A program made the position numbers and the translations under genes. The notes under the pieces were generated by a model. The model saw only the letters and a list, made by a program, of their open reading frames with translations. It did no database searches and was not told where the DNA came from. From the NCBI RefSeq assembly GCF_023242315.1, contig NZ_JALLIY010000004.1, positions 124,001 through 188,000 of the forward strand: a stretch of 64,000 bases of DNA. The letters are read 5' to 3'. The stretch is from Pseudomonas sp. MWU13-2105. GTDB taxonomy: Bacteria; Pseudomonadota; Gammaproteobacteria; Pseudomonadales; Pseudomonadaceae. Shown here in pieces: positions 38,556-48,434 of this stretch. Numbering within the stretch: the stretch's first letter is position 1; the number at the start of each line of letters is the position of its first letter.

Positions 38556-39770
38556 TTGCGCGAAATCGTCCTGATCAGCATCACCGGAGAGGACCGTCCG
38601 GGTCTGACCGCGGCCATGACTGGCGTGCTGGCACAAGCTGCTGTGAACATTCTCGATATCCGCCAGGCGGTTATCCATGGCAGCCTGGCGTTCGGCATCC
38701 TGGTCGAATTCACCGATGCCGAGCAGTCCTCGGCGGCCCGCAAGGACATTGAAGCCAGTGCCCCGGGGCAGGCGCAACAGGTGCGCTTCACCGCGGTTTC
38801 CGAGGCCGAGCACCGGGACTGGATGGCGAGCGCCACGCGCAAGCGTCATGTCGTGACCCTGATGAGCCGCCAGGTAAACGCCGAGCAGTTGCAGCGGGTG
38901 ACGTCGATCACCGCGCGCCACGGCCTGGAGGTCGAGCGGATCGACCGTCTGTCGGCGCACGCAGCGTCTGACGTGCCGTCGGGCCTGGGCAAGAGCTGCT
39001 TCGAACTCTCCTTGCACGGCGAACTCACGGATCCGCAGGCCTTGCGTCGCGAGTTCCTCAACGCGGCCCAGGAACTGAATGCCGATATCGCCCTCCAGGA
39101 AGATTCGCTGTACCGGCGTCACCGGCGCCTGGCGGTGTTCGATATGGACTCGACCCTGATCGAGGCCGAAGTGATCGACGAACTGGCCAAGGCGGCCGGC
39201 GTCGGCGAGCTGGTCTCGGCCATCACCGAGCGGGCCATGGCTGGCGAGCTGGATTTCCGCGCCAGTTTCAAGGAGCGCCTGGCATTGCTCAGGGGCCTGG
39301 ACGTCAGTGTGCTGGACGCCATCGGCGCCTCACTGCGCCTGACCGAAGGTGCCGAATTGCTGTTCGCCGAGTTGAAACGCCTGGGTTACAAGACAGCGAT
39401 CCTGTCGGGCGGCTTCACCTATTTCGCCAGGCAATTGCAGGTGAAGTTGGGCATCGATTACGTCTTCGCCAACGAACTGGAAGTGGTGGATGGCAAATGC
39501 ACGGGCGTGGCCATCGAGCCGATTGTCGACGCCCAGCGCAAGGCCGATCTGTTGCGTGAGCTGGCGACGAAGGAAGGCCTGAGCCTGGAGCAGACCATTG
39601 CGGTCGGCGACGGCGCCAACGACCTGCCGATGCTGGCGATTGCCGGTCTGGGTGTGGCGTTCCGGGCCAAGCCTTTGGTCAGGCATTCGGCCAAGCAGGC
39701 GATTTCGACCCTGGGCCTGGATGGGGTGCTGTATCTGCTGGGGGTGCGTGACCACGACGGGACGCGCTGA
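38556..39770 (+). CDS. serB: Phosphoserine phosphatase with N-terminal ACT region
   Basis: A 404-residue enzyme for the last step of serine synthesis. The N-terminal ~180 residues hold an ACT-type pair (VLISITGEDRPGLTAAM), and the C-terminal HAD domain starts at FDMDSTLIEAE (Asp 196 nucleophile, Asp 198) with ILSGGFTYF and VGDGANDLPML as HAD motifs II and IV. The TTG start at 38556 has GGGGGT upstream and matches the family N-terminus REIVLISITG. It is divergent from the YtjB-like gene, as in E. coli. Confidence 0.94.
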   Translation: MREIVLISITGEDRPGLTAAMTGVLAQAAVNILDIRQAVIHGSLAFGILVEFTDAEQSSAARKDIEASAPGQAQQVRFTAVSEAEHRDWMASATRKRHVVTLMSRQVNAEQLQRVTSITARHGLEVERIDRLSAHAASDVPSGLGKSCFELSLHGELTDPQALRREFLNAAQELNADIALQEDSLYRRHRRLAVFDMDSTLIEAEVIDELAKAAGVGELVSAITERAMAGELDFRASFKERLALLRGLDVSVLDAIGASLRLTEGAELLFAELKRLGYKTAILSGGFTYFARQLQVKLGIDYVFANELEVVDGKCTGVAIEPIVDAQRKADLLRELATKEGLSLEQTIAVGDGANDLPMLAIAGLGVAFRAKPLVRHSAKQAISTLGLDGVLYLLGVRDHDGTR

Positions 39771-39843
39771 AGCCAGGCTCAAGGATCGTGTCGGCCTTGA
39801 CTGGCAATGAAGCAGGCTCTGCTCCAACAAGATAGTGGCCTGG

Positions 39844-41646
39844 TTAGAGTATCTTCCACAGCGAGCCGAAATCATCCTCGGCCACGCCCAGGCCGCCAGC
39901 ACTTGGATCGGTCTTGGGCATTACCGGCTGTTCGAGCAGGCGGTACTCGAACTGGTTGAAACTGCCGGTGCTGCTCAGGCGCTTGCTCAGTCCGGCGCGG
40001 CGCTCCTCACCGTTGCTGTTGATGATCACCTTGTGCCCTTCCTGGAACGGCAGGCGCGGCGCCAGCAGCGTGGCGGGTACGCCGATGGCGCTGATTTCCG
40101 GCAGCAGCAGGGCCCGCAGGTACTGACTATTGCCGTCGCCACCGCGTACCAGTTGCAGGCCGCAAGGCTGGGCATGCGGGGCGATCAGTTCGATGCCCAT
40201 CTGCGTGCCGCCACTGCGTACCTGGCGTATCCAGCGCACCACGGCGACGCTCCAGCCCTGGCTTGACGGATCCTGGACCCCGACCATCTCGCCGGCCTGC
40301 AACTGTGCCGGTACCTCCTTGGGCCAGGCCAGGCAGTAACCGCCGGGGCTGTGATTGATGATCAGCAGAGCATGGGTGGGGAAGTCCTCGACGCTATTGA
40401 AGGCAGCCTGACTGCTGTCGACATCGCTGGTTTGATACTGGATTTCTTCGTAGGGCAGCAGCGTGTCGGCGCTGCCCGCGCGCTGGGCGTCGAAGGCATG
40501 GCTCCAGGCATCCTTCTCGGCGCTGCTGGACAACAGCGCCGCGAATTGCGCCGCCTTGCTGGCCGAGGGGATCTTGAGGATATCGCTGAAGGAGCGCTGG
40601 CCGCCCAGGTAGAAGTGCAGTGCGCTCATACCGACACACAAGGTCAGGTTGCCCTGGCCCGGGGTCCGCTGGAAGGTGCGTTCGGCGGCTTCGCCCCAGG
40701 CGGCGCTGAGGTGCTGCAGGACGTCGAGGCTCAAGCCGCTGGGGACCTGCAGGCGCGACTGGCTGCGCAGGTCGGCGGGCAGTTCGAGGTATTGCTTGAT
40801 GCTTTCGACCAGGGCCAGGGTGTCGATCCCGATCAGGCCCGGCAATTGTTCGGCGCTGAACAAGGACGTATAGCGCGGCGGGGTATCGCTGCCGGGTGCC
40901 ACGGCGAACAGGCTGGACGCCTGCTCGGCGCTTTGCAGCCGGACCTGGACACTCCAGGGTTCGAGGACTTCGGCGAGTCGGGCAATGTTGTTCTGGCGCA
41001 TCTGGTTGCTGCGCGCGCATCCCAGCAGCAAGGCGACAACGTAGGTGTTCTCGATGCTCAGCGGTAGCGCCTGGCTGGCCTGCTCGTCGAACACCGGCGT
41101 GCTGTGTACCTGATGGACGAGGGCCACTTGATAGAGCTGGTGCACCTCGAACCAGAGACCTTCCGGCACCGGGCAGTAGAGCTGGCTGGCACGCACCAGC
41201 GGGCCGTTGAGGCAGTGCAGGGCCCGTTGGATGGCGGTGGTCAGCAGGGTACGGTCCTTGCCACCCTTTGAGGCCACGCGCATGGCGATCTGCTTGTAGC
41301 CGATGGCCAGGTGGTTTTGCAGGGCCTGGCAGAGGTTGGCGACTTTTCTCGGGCGTTCATCGAGGACGATGGACTGGTTGAGAAAGTGCCGTTCCAGGTG
41401 CTTGCAGACGTAGTACACCTCGGGGCGCAGCAGTTCCAGCAGTTGCAGGCGGTTCTCGCTGGGGGTCAGCAACAGGTTGAGTTCGCCCAGGCCCTGATAC
41501 AGCAGGCGAGCGGTTTCCCCGAGATTGGCTTTCGGCAGGCCAGCGATCCAGCGCTTCAGGTCGCGCGGTGTCGCATCGCAGAAAGACAGGCTCAACTGCG
41601 TGGGCGTCGGTGCGCGCAACAACAGATGGGGACTCGGATTGCTCAT
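39844..41646 (-). CDS. PilZ-domain-like conserved protein (PA4958-like)
   Basis: A 600-residue cytoplasmic protein known to me only as a conserved Pseudomonas protein. The first ~400 residues are helical and unassigned. Residues ~440-560 resemble a PilZ domain: AGEMVGVQDPSSQGWSVAVVRW, then RSGGTQMGIELIAP, which is the beta-barrel half. The N-terminal RxxxR part of the c-di-GMP site is not obvious, so binding is uncertain. The ATG at 41646 gives MSNPSPHLLLRAP. In P. aeruginosa this gene is beside fimX, as I recall; here it is directly convergent with serB. The 204-bp gap to psd may hold its own promoter. Confidence 0.7.
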   Translation of the reverse strand: MSNPSPHLLLRAPTPTQLSLSFCDATPRDLKRWIAGLPKANLGETARLLYQGLGELNLLLTPSENRLQLLELLRPEVYYVCKHLERHFLNQSIVLDERPRKVANLCQALQNHLAIGYKQIAMRVASKGGKDRTLLTTAIQRALHCLNGPLVRASQLYCPVPEGLWFEVHQLYQVALVHQVHSTPVFDEQASQALPLSIENTYVVALLLGCARSNQMRQNNIARLAEVLEPWSVQVRLQSAEQASSLFAVAPGSDTPPRYTSLFSAEQLPGLIGIDTLALVESIKQYLELPADLRSQSRLQVPSGLSLDVLQHLSAAWGEAAERTFQRTPGQGNLTLCVGMSALHFYLGGQRSFSDILKIPSASKAAQFAALLSSSAEKDAWSHAFDAQRAGSADTLLPYEEIQYQTSDVDSSQAAFNSVEDFPTHALLIINHSPGGYCLAWPKEVPAQLQAGEMVGVQDPSSQGWSVAVVRWIRQVRSGGTQMGIELIAPHAQPCGLQLVRGGDGNSQYLRALLLPEISAIGVPATLLAPRLPFQEGHKVIINSNGEERRAGLSKRLSSTGSFNQFEYRLLEQPVMPKTDPSAGGLGVAEDDFGSLWKIL

Positions 41647-41850
41647 GTAGCGGTCCAGCTCCGGCAGCGAAACAACCTGGGCCGACGACGGGCCAGGATG
41701 ACAAAAAACGATGGCAAAATAATGCCTTGACTCTAGCAGGGTTGCGGGACAGCTGCAGCCTTGCCGGTCCAATCCGACGCTGGCCCGTTGTCCCTGTCCC
41801 GGTCTTGCGGGCCCGCGAATAATCCGCGCGTCCGCAACAGCCGATGTGCA

Positions 41851-42714
41851 TCAAGCCTGGGTGGGAGCGCCGAGGCCTTGGCCCATGCGCACGGGCGTGC
41901 CCGCGACCAGCCCTTCAATCCATTGTACCTGCTGTGGCCCGAACAGCACGATGGCGGTGGAGCCCAGTTTGAAACGCCCCAGTTCCGCGCCTTTTTCCAG
42001 ATGAATGGGCTGGCGGGCGGTTTCGTCGTAGCGCACGGTTTTCAGTTCGCGCTTGGGCGGTGTGACCAAGCCGGCCCAGACGGTTTCGATCGAGGCGACG
42101 ATCATCGCGCCGACCAGGACCACGGCCATTGGTCCGCGCTCGGTGTCGAACAGGCAGACCACGCGCTCGTTGCGGGCGAACAGCTCCGGGACGTTTTCCG
42201 CGGTGGTCTGGTTGACCGAGAAGATCCGCCCTGGCACATAGACCATTTCCCGCAGGGTGCCGGCCAGGGGCATATGCACCCGGTGGTAGTCCTTGGGCGA
42301 CAGGTAGATGGTGGCGAAGTCGCCGCCCATGAACGGTGCGGCGGCGGCCGCGTCGCCACCGAGCAGCTCCAGGACGCTGTAGCTGTGACCCTTGGCCTGG
42401 AACACCCGGCCGTGTTCGATCGGACCGAGCTGGCTGACCGCGCCGTCCGCCGGGCAGAGGATCGCCCCGGGGGTCTCATCCAGCGGCCGCGCGCCGTCTT
42501 TCAAGGCGCGGGTGAAGAACGCATTGAAGTGCTCATAGGCGGTCAGGTCCTCGACCAGCGCCTGGGACATGTCCACCTGGTAGCGCTTGGCGAACCAGGC
42601 GGTAAAGGCGTTCTTGAACCAGCGCACGCGGCATTCGGCGATGCAGCCGGCCAGGCGCGACAGCAGGTGATGGGGCAGCAGGTACTGGCTGAGGATGAAC
42701 AAACGCTTTTTCAT
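41851..42714 (-). CDS. psd: Phosphatidylserine decarboxylase proenzyme
   Basis: A 287-residue membrane-associated enzyme producing phosphatidylethanolamine. It self-cleaves within the LGST motif ([10 protein letters not shown], Ser near residue 252) to make the pyruvoyl cofactor and a small alpha subunit. [20 protein letters not shown] and the DYHRVHMP motif with the catalytic His are intact. The ATG at 42714 ([18 protein letters not shown]) has AAGGA upstream; a TTG one codon earlier is less likely. It lies 19 bp after rhdA. Confidence 0.95.
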   Translation of the reverse strand: MKKRLFILSQYLLPHHLLSRLAGCIAECRVRWFKNAFTAWFAKRYQVDMSQALVEDLTAYEHFNAFFTRALKDGARPLDETPGAILCPADGAVSQLGPIEHGRVFQAKGHSYSVLELLGGDAAAAAPFMGGDFATIYLSPKDYHRVHMPLAGTLREMVYVPGRIFSVNQTTAENVPELFARNERVVCLFDTERGPMAVVLVGAMIVASIETVWAGLVTPPKRELKTVRYDETARQPIHLEKGAELGRFKLGSTAIVLFGPQQVQWIEGLVAGTPVRMGQGLGAPTQA

Positions 42715-42733
42715 CAATGATCCTTGGAAAATC

Positions 42734-43549
42734 TCAAATCTCTACGGGGGTGTCGGGGTGGTTGCCCCATTCGCCCCAGGAGCCGGCATAACCTTTGACG
42801 CGCGGGTAACCGAGCGCCTTGGCGACCAGATAGGTAAAGCCAGAACGATGATGGGTCTGGCAGTGGGTGATCACTTCCTTGTCCGGGGTGATGCCCAGTT
42901 CGGCGAGGATCTGTGGCATGTCGTGGCGGATGCGCAACTGGCGCTGCTTGTCCATGCCGGCAGTCCATTCGAAGTTCACCGCGCCGGGGATGTGTCCGCC
43001 CTTGGCCGCGAGGACTTTCTCGCCGCTGTACTCCAACGGCCCGCGGGCGTCCCAGATCGCCAGGTCGGCGGCGCCGAGGCGGCTTTGCAGGTAGGCGCGG
43101 GTGGCGGTGGGTTCATCGTGCAGGGTCAGGGCCACGGGGCCACCGACGGCGGCCGGGGTGTCGCTGTCGACAGGCAGGCCTTCGCCCAGCCAGGCGTGCA
43201 GGCCGCCGTCCAGATAGTGGTAACGGGCGTGGCCGATCACGTCCAGCAGCCAGATGAAACGTCCGGCCCAGCCGCCACCTTCATCGTCATAGACCACGTA
43301 GACCGCGTTCGGGTTATGCCCCAGTTCGCCGAACAGCGCTTCGAGCAGTTCTTTCGGCGGCAGCAGGCCGGGTGCCGGCGGCTGGCCCAGTTGGGTGCGC
43401 TTGGGATCGACGAAGCGTGCGCCGGGAATATGTCCGCTGGCGTAGCGGGCACTGCTGGTCAGGTCCACGAGGATCAGTTCGGGTGTATCGAGGCGAGGCA
43501 GCAGGTCGCCGGGCTCGATCACCAGCGGCAAGCCAGAGAAGTCAGGCAT
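42734..43549 (-). CDS. rhdA: Thiosulfate sulfurtransferase (rhodanese)
   Basis: A 271-residue tandem-domain rhodanese. The C-terminal domain carries the active-site loop [10 protein letters not shown] with Cys230, the same number and unusual loop as Azotobacter vinelandii RhdA. The N-terminal domain lacks the Cys and is structural. It transfers sulfane sulfur from thiosulfate to cyanide or thiols. The ATG at 43549 ([17 protein letters not shown]) matches relatives. It is between the HDOD gene and psd on the same strand. Confidence 0.93.
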   Translation of the reverse strand: MPDFSGLPLVIEPGDLLPRLDTPELILVDLTSSARYASGHIPGARFVDPKRTQLGQPPAPGLLPPKELLEALFGELGHNPNAVYVVYDDEGGGWAGRFIWLLDVIGHARYHYLDGGLHAWLGEGLPVDSDTPAAVGGPVALTLHDEPTATRAYLQSRLGAADLAIWDARGPLEYSGEKVLAAKGGHIPGAVNFEWTAGMDKQRQLRIRHDMPQILAELGITPDKEVITHCQTHHRSGFTYLVAKALGYPRVKGYAGSWGEWGNHPDTPVEI

Positions 43550-43593
43550 GTGAGGTCTCCAGGGCGCAAAAAAGGGAGGATTGTAACGCAGCG

Positions 43594-45132
43594 TCAGGTG
43601 CCACGGTTGGTAAAGGCATGCAGTGCCTTCTCGATGCACTGTGCGGTTTTGCCGAAGGCCTGCACGGTCTTTTCCGAAAAGGGCCCGCCGCCCTGGTCGG
43701 CCAGTACCAGCATGACCACCCGGCCATTGTTGCTCAGGGAGCGTAGCAGCAGGTGTTCGCCGCGGAACTGTGCCCGCAGGTTGCCGGGCAGCAGGGCCGA
43801 GAATTGCGCATTGTTGGCCGGGGTCAGGCGGATCTGCGCCGGCTGGCTGAGCAACCGTTGCAGGACCGGGCTCGAGCTGACTTGCAGGACCAGGCCCGCC
43901 GACTCCTTCGCCAGTCCGGCGATCTGGTGCACCCGCAAGGTGCTCTGGGTCCGGTCGGCCATCAGGATCATCACCCGGCGCAGGCCACAGGTGCTCAGTG
44001 CGTCACGGGCGACCCCGGTCAGGTGCATGGCGTTGGTGAACCGGCTGGGCTCGGCGAGCAGCTCGGCACAGTGTTTGCGCCAGAGCGCCAGGGCCTCGGG
44101 GGAGGGATCCGCCGCCGGGAGCAGGCCGCTGTGGACCCGGCGCATACTGCCGCGCCAGATCAGGGCTTCGGCCGGGTGCCAGAGATCCGGCATGCTGTGC
44201 TGGTTGGCGCTCTGCGCCGCCTGCTGGTGCAGTTGCTGCTGCAACTCGTCCATGGGCTGTTGCAGGTACAGGCTGGTCAGGTATTGCCAGCGCAGGTGGT
44301 GCGGGCTGTCCCAGGCCTGTTGCGCCGAGAGGGCCAGGCCGTTGGCCAGCAGCACCGTATTGGCGGGCTGGTTCAGCCAGCGGCGTAGCTCTGGATCGGC
44401 GTCGAGTCTCTGTTGCTGGTGCAGGCGGTGCTCACTGTCACGGGCGATGTGCAGCGCCCTGGCCAGGGTACGCAATTCGGTTTTCAGCAGATGATAGCCC
44501 TGGGTGACCCAGTTCGGCAGGCGCCAGATATCCGCCATTGCCTGGCACAGGTCGAGCAGGCGCACGCCGAACAGTTCCTGCTCGACGGCGGCGGCCGACT
44601 CCCTCTTGTGAATCACCCGCAATTCCCAGTCCTCGAGCAGGTTCGGGTGGGTCAGGGCCAGCGGCCAGAGCGGTGAGAGAAACAGCAGGCTGCCCCAATG
44701 GATGTCCTGCCAGAGGCGTGCCAGGCGCGCGGCGAACAGGCCATTGGCCTGCTGGCTGGCGTGCTGGCTGATCAGCTGGAGCTGGCGCAAGGCGACGGGA
44801 ATCTCTTCCGGTGCCTTGGCCGGCAGGCGCGCCAGCAGTTCCTCGGTGCGCTTCAACCCCAGGCGATTGATCGCCACCTCAAGGTTTTCCGCCGGTTCGG
44901 TCATGCTGCCATGGGTGTGCTGGTTGGCTTCGCAGATCACGCTCAGCGCCAGGGCCGGGCTGTCCTGCATCAGTTCGGCGATATCGCGCAGTGAACTGCG
45001 ACTGTCACGGATGGCACGGCAGACACGGTCGTGACTGTCCTGGGGGACGGGCAAGCGCACGGCTTGCAGCAGCTTGATCCAGCCCTGCAGCGTGTTGGGT
45101 CTTGGCGTGGGGACAGTCGTTTCATTAGCCAT
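43594..45132 (-). CDS. HDOD domain protein
   Basis: A 512-residue cytoplasmic protein with an HDOD-type N-terminal half (RLPVPQDSHDRVCRAIRDSRSSLRDIAELMQDSPALALSVICEAN read in parts; residues ~28-75, then a long helical region) and a C-terminal region that looks like a degenerate GAF domain (RRVMILMADRTQSTLRVHQI, then GRVVMLVLADQGGGPFSE). HDOD proteins act in signalling, often with c-di-GMP or post-transcriptional control. It is divergent from motA, which may hint at motility control but does not prove it. It corresponds to PA4955 by position. Confidence 0.75.
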   Translation of the reverse strand: MANETTVPTPRPNTLQGWIKLLQAVRLPVPQDSHDRVCRAIRDSRSSLRDIAELMQDSPALALSVICEANQHTHGSMTEPAENLEVAINRLGLKRTEELLARLPAKAPEEIPVALRQLQLISQHASQQANGLFAARLARLWQDIHWGSLLFLSPLWPLALTHPNLLEDWELRVIHKRESAAAVEQELFGVRLLDLCQAMADIWRLPNWVTQGYHLLKTELRTLARALHIARDSEHRLHQQQRLDADPELRRWLNQPANTVLLANGLALSAQQAWDSPHHLRWQYLTSLYLQQPMDELQQQLHQQAAQSANQHSMPDLWHPAEALIWRGSMRRVHSGLLPAADPSPEALALWRKHCAELLAEPSRFTNAMHLTGVARDALSTCGLRRVMILMADRTQSTLRVHQIAGLAKESAGLVLQVSSSPVLQRLLSQPAQIRLTPANNAQFSALLPGNLRAQFRGEHLLLRSLSNNGRVVMLVLADQGGGPFSEKTVQAFGKTAQCIEKALHAFTNRGT

Positions 45133-45248
45133 ATTCGGACGCGATCACCATCACTGTTAACAGGCCCGTAAAGGGCTGGGCAGGCGCTGCGCAATCGGCC
45201 GTACAAGGTGGCGCATGGCCGGTTTTCTGGCTTTTCGCCTGAACTGGC

Positions 45249-45275
45249 TATAGTCTGGCGCAGTTTTGCCGATAA
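45249..45275 (+). promoter_or_regulatory. Sigma-28 (FliA) promoter of motA
   Basis: A perfect GCCGATAA -10 element (45268-45275) is preceded at 15 bp by TATAG (45249-45253), close to the TAAA-N15-GCCGATAA flagellar consensus. It lies 68 bp before the motA ATG, so motAB are predicted late flagellar genes under FliA. Confidence 0.8.
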
Positions 45276-45342
45276 GTAGAAGAAGAGATTTATTAACTTC
45301 CGAATATGACCTTGAACCCGACTCAGTAAGTGCTCTCTACCT

Positions 45343-46194
45343 ATGGCTAAAATTATCGGCATCATTGTCGTATTCGCGAGCGTGCTCGGCGGGTACGTGC
45401 TTTCCCATGGCAAGATTGCCGCGTTGATCCAGCCTTTCGAGGTGATGATCATCGGCGGTGCGGCCTTCGGTGCGTTCCTGCAGGCCAACCCGGGCTACAT
45501 GACGATGCACGTGGTCAAGAAGTCCTTGGGCATGTTCAGTTCGCGTTTTACCCACACCTTCTACCTCGAGGTACTGGGGCTGATCTACGAGATCCTCAAC
45601 AAGAGCCGCCGCGAAGGCATGATGGCGATCGAGGGTGATATCGAAGACGCCGCCGCCAGCCCGATCTTCGCCAAGTACCCGGCCGTGCTCAAGGATGAGC
45701 GCATGACGGCGTACATCTGTGACTACCTGCGGATCATGTCCTCCGGCAACATGGCCCCCCATGAACTGGAAGGGCTGTTCGACATGGAGCTGTTTTCCAT
45801 GAAGGAAGAGCTGGAGCATCCGGCCCATGCCGTGACCGGCGTCGCCGATGCCATGCCCGGCTTCGGTATCGTCGCGGCGGTACTGGGGATCGTGGTGACC
45901 ATGGCCTCCCTCGGTGAAGGCGACCAGAAATCCATCGGCCTGCACGTAGGTGCAGCGTTGGTCGGGACCTTCTTCGGTATTCTCGCCGCCTACGGTTTCT
46001 TCGGTCCGTTGGCGACTTCCCTGACCCACGATGCCAAGGAAGAGCTGAACACCTACGAAGCGATCAAGGCTTCCCTGGTGGCCTCGGCTTCCGGCATGCC
46101 GCCTTCGCTGGCGGTGGAGTTCGGGCGCAAGGTCCTGTATCCGAAGCACCGTCCCAGCTTCGCCGAGCTGGAACAAGCGGTTCGCGGTCGCTGA
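45343..46194 (+). CDS. motA: Flagellar stator protein MotA
   Basis: A 283-residue inner-membrane protein of the H+-driven stator. Four membrane helices are seen: two near the N-terminus (IIGIIVVFASVLGGYVLSHG and FEVMIIGGAAFGAFL) and two after residue 165 (GFGIVAAVLGIVVTMASL and GAALVGTFFGILAAYGFFGPL). A cytoplasmic loop with charged residues, contacting FliG, lies between. PGFGIVAAVLG carries the conserved Pro. motB follows after 3 bp. Confidence 0.95.
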   Translation: MAKIIGIIVVFASVLGGYVLSHGKIAALIQPFEVMIIGGAAFGAFLQANPGYMTMHVVKKSLGMFSSRFTHTFYLEVLGLIYEILNKSRREGMMAIEGDIEDAAASPIFAKYPAVLKDERMTAYICDYLRIMSSGNMAPHELEGLFDMELFSMKEELEHPAHAVTGVADAMPGFGIVAAVLGIVVTMASLGEGDQKSIGLHVGAALVGTFFGILAAYGFFGPLATSLTHDAKEELNTYEAIKASLVASASGMPPSLAVEFGRKVLYPKHRPSFAELEQAVRGR

Positions 46195-46197
46195 GTC

Positions 46198-47232
46198 ATG
46201 GAAAACAATCAGCCGATCATAATCAAGCGCGTCAAGCGCTTTGCCGGCGGGCATCACGGCGGCGCCTGGAAAATCGCCTTCGCCGACTTCGCGACGGCGA
46301 TGATGGCGTTCTTCCTGGTGTTGTGGTTGCTGTCCACCGCGACCCCGGAACAGAAGATCGCCATCGCCGGTTATTTCAAGGACCCGATCGGCTTCTCCGA
46401 GAGCGGTACGCCCTACATCATCGACCTGGGTGGTTCGCCGGTGCTGGCACCGGACAAGACCCTCAGCCCGGAAGTCAAATCCCAGCCGCAGCCGGACAAG
46501 GTCACGGTCGACACCGATCAGGTCGAGAGCATGGCCGAGCAGGTGGAGAAAGAGCGCCTGGAACTGCTGATGCAAGAGCTGCATAAAAAGGTCGACGAGA
46601 GCCCGGAACTGCAGAAGTTCAAGGACCAGATCAAGTTCGAGATCACCCCGGATGGCCTGCGTATCCAGATCATGGACGCGGAAAACCGGCCGATGTTCGA
46701 CTCCGGCAGTGCGCGCCTGAAGCCTTACTTCGAAGACATCCTGCTGGCCATGGCCGACACCATCAAGGCGGTGCCGAACAAGATCAGTGTCAGTGGTCAC
46801 ACCGATGCCAAGCAGTACGCCGGCACCGGTGGCTTCAGCAACTGGGAACTGTCGGCCAACCGCGCCAACGCGGCCCGGCGGGCCCTGGTAGCCGGCAGCT
46901 ATCCGGACTCACAGGTGGCGCGGGTGGTGGGTTACGCCTCGTCGTCGCTGTTCGACAAGGCCGATCCGTTCAATCCGGTCAACCGCCGCATCGATATCGT
47001 GGTGTTGACCAAGAAGGCGCAGAAGGCCATCGAAGGCGAACAGGGCGGGGATGAGGCCAAGCCGGCGCCGACCGGAGGGCAAGGTGCGCCGGGCGAGGTG
47101 CCGGCGGACCCGAACGCGCTGCCGGCCGACAAGCAGCCATTGCCGGCCCATGAGGTGCGGCAACGCCTGAACATCTTCGAGGACGGGGTGCTGAAGATGG
47201 ACGAGCCGGGCAAGCCCAAGACGGGCTCATAA
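46198..47232 (+). CDS. motB: Flagellar stator protein MotB
   Basis: A 344-residue stator subunit. A short basic N-terminus is followed by a single helix with the proton-carrying Asp30 (KIAFADFATAMMAFFLVLWL), a plug/linker, and an OmpA-like peptidoglycan-binding domain (SVSGHTDAKQY, then NWELSANRANAARRAL). The C-terminal tail is Pro/Ala/Gly-rich. It follows motA in the same FliA-type transcript and ends at a strong terminator. Confidence 0.95.
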   Translation: MENNQPIIIKRVKRFAGGHHGGAWKIAFADFATAMMAFFLVLWLLSTATPEQKIAIAGYFKDPIGFSESGTPYIIDLGGSPVLAPDKTLSPEVKSQPQPDKVTVDTDQVESMAEQVEKERLELLMQELHKKVDESPELQKFKDQIKFEITPDGLRIQIMDAENRPMFDSGSARLKPYFEDILLAMADTIKAVPNKISVSGHTDAKQYAGTGGFSNWELSANRANAARRALVAGSYPDSQVARVVGYASSSLFDKADPFNPVNRRIDIVVLTKKAQKAIEGEQGGDEAKPAPTGGQGAPGEVPADPNALPADKQPLPAHEVRQRLNIFEDGVLKMDEPGKPKTGS

Positions 47233-47239
47233 GCCAGAC

Positions 47240-47272
47240 AACAAGGCCGCGATGATCGCGGCCTTGTTGTTT
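47240..47272. terminator. Terminator between convergent motB and rsgA
   Basis: AACAAGGCCGCGAT, G, ATCGCGGCCTTGTT is a perfect 14-bp stem followed by GTTT, 7 bp after the motB stop and just before the end of rsgA on the other strand. It likely serves both genes. Confidence 0.85.
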
Positions 47273-47292
47273 CTATCTCCCGGTCGGGCGCT

Positions 47293-48324
47293 TCAGTAGC
47301 TGTCTTGCGGCAGGCTGGCGATGATCGAGCGGTAGCTGTTCATCCGCTGTTGTTGCACACGGCCATCTTCCAGGGCCTTGAGCAGGGCACAGCCGGGCTC
47401 GCGGTCATGTTTGCAATCGCGGAAGCGGCAGGTGCCGATCAGGTCGTTGAACTCGATAAAGCCGGCTTCGACATCGGCGCGGCTCACGTGGCCCAGGCCG
47501 AACTCGCGAATCCCCGGGGAGTCGATCAGCTCACCGCCGCCGGGGAAGTGGAACAGCCGCGCGGTGGTGGTGGTGTGGGTACCCTGGCCGGACAGCTCGG
47601 AGAGCGGGCCGACGCGGGTGTCCACCTCGGGCAGCAGGCTGTTGACCAGCGAGGACTTGCCGACTCCGGACTGGCCGACGAACACGCTGATGTGCCCGTC
47701 CAGCTGTTGTTGCAACTGTTCCATGCCGTTGCCGTGGTGGGCCGAGACTTCCAGCAGCGGATAGCCCAACTGCCGGTAGACTGCCAGCAACGCATTCAGC
47801 GCCGGGGCGTTCTGCTCGTCGATCAGGTCGAACTTGTTCAGCAGCAGCAACGGGCGGATGCCGGCGTGTTCGGCGGCGACCAGGTAGCGGTCGATCAGGT
47901 TGGCATGGGGCTCGGGCAGCGGGGCGAAGACGATCACGATCATGTCGACGTTGGCGGCCACCGGCTTGAGCTGGCCACGGCTGTCCGGGCGCTTCAGTTC
48001 GGTGCTGCGCGGCAGTTGCGCGACGATCACCCCGATGCCCTGGTTGCCGGCACGCCAGACCACCCGGTCGCCGGTCACCAGCGCCGGCAGGTTGGCCCGC
48101 AGGTGGCAGCGGAACACCTGTCCCTTTAGCTCACCCTCCAGCGCCTCGACTTCGACCTGCACGCCGAAGTGCGCGATCACCAGGCCCGTCTGTTCGGCCC
48201 CCAGGTCACCGCCTTCAAGCGCTTCCACGGCCTGGGACTCGCGTTTCGCGGCGCGCGCGGCGCGTTCGCCCTGGATCTTTTCGATGCGCCAGTTCTGGCG
48301 GCGGTTGAGCTGGCGTTTGGCCAT
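47293..48324 (-). CDS. rsgA: Ribosome small-subunit-dependent GTPase A
   Basis: A 343-residue circularly permuted GTPase that helps mature the 30S subunit. The G-motif order is permuted: G4 LLLNKFDLI, then G1 [17 protein letters not shown], then the G3-like [10 protein letters not shown]. An N-terminal OB-fold precedes these, and a C-terminal zinc knuckle reads [14 protein letters not shown]. It is divergent from orn, the conserved rsgA/orn arrangement. Confidence 0.95.
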   Translation of the reverse strand: MAKRQLNRRQNWRIEKIQGERAARAAKRESQAVEALEGGDLGAEQTGLVIAHFGVQVEVEALEGELKGQVFRCHLRANLPALVTGDRVVWRAGNQGIGVIVAQLPRSTELKRPDSRGQLKPVAANVDMIVIVFAPLPEPHANLIDRYLVAAEHAGIRPLLLLNKFDLIDEQNAPALNALLAVYRQLGYPLLEVSAHHGNGMEQLQQQLDGHISVFVGQSGVGKSSLVNSLLPEVDTRVGPLSELSGQGTHTTTTARLFHFPGGGELIDSPGIREFGLGHVSRADVEAGFIEFNDLIGTCRFRDCKHDREPGCALLKALEDGRVQQQRMNSYRSIIASLPQDSY

Positions 48325-48434
48325 GGGTGTTCCGTGTCGTTGAATCGGCGGGGAGGGTCAAGCGGTGGCGAGTTTAGCACGCCCGGCAAGCGCGGCCTGC
48401 GCTAAACTGTGCGGCTATGCCGAGGAGCCAACCC

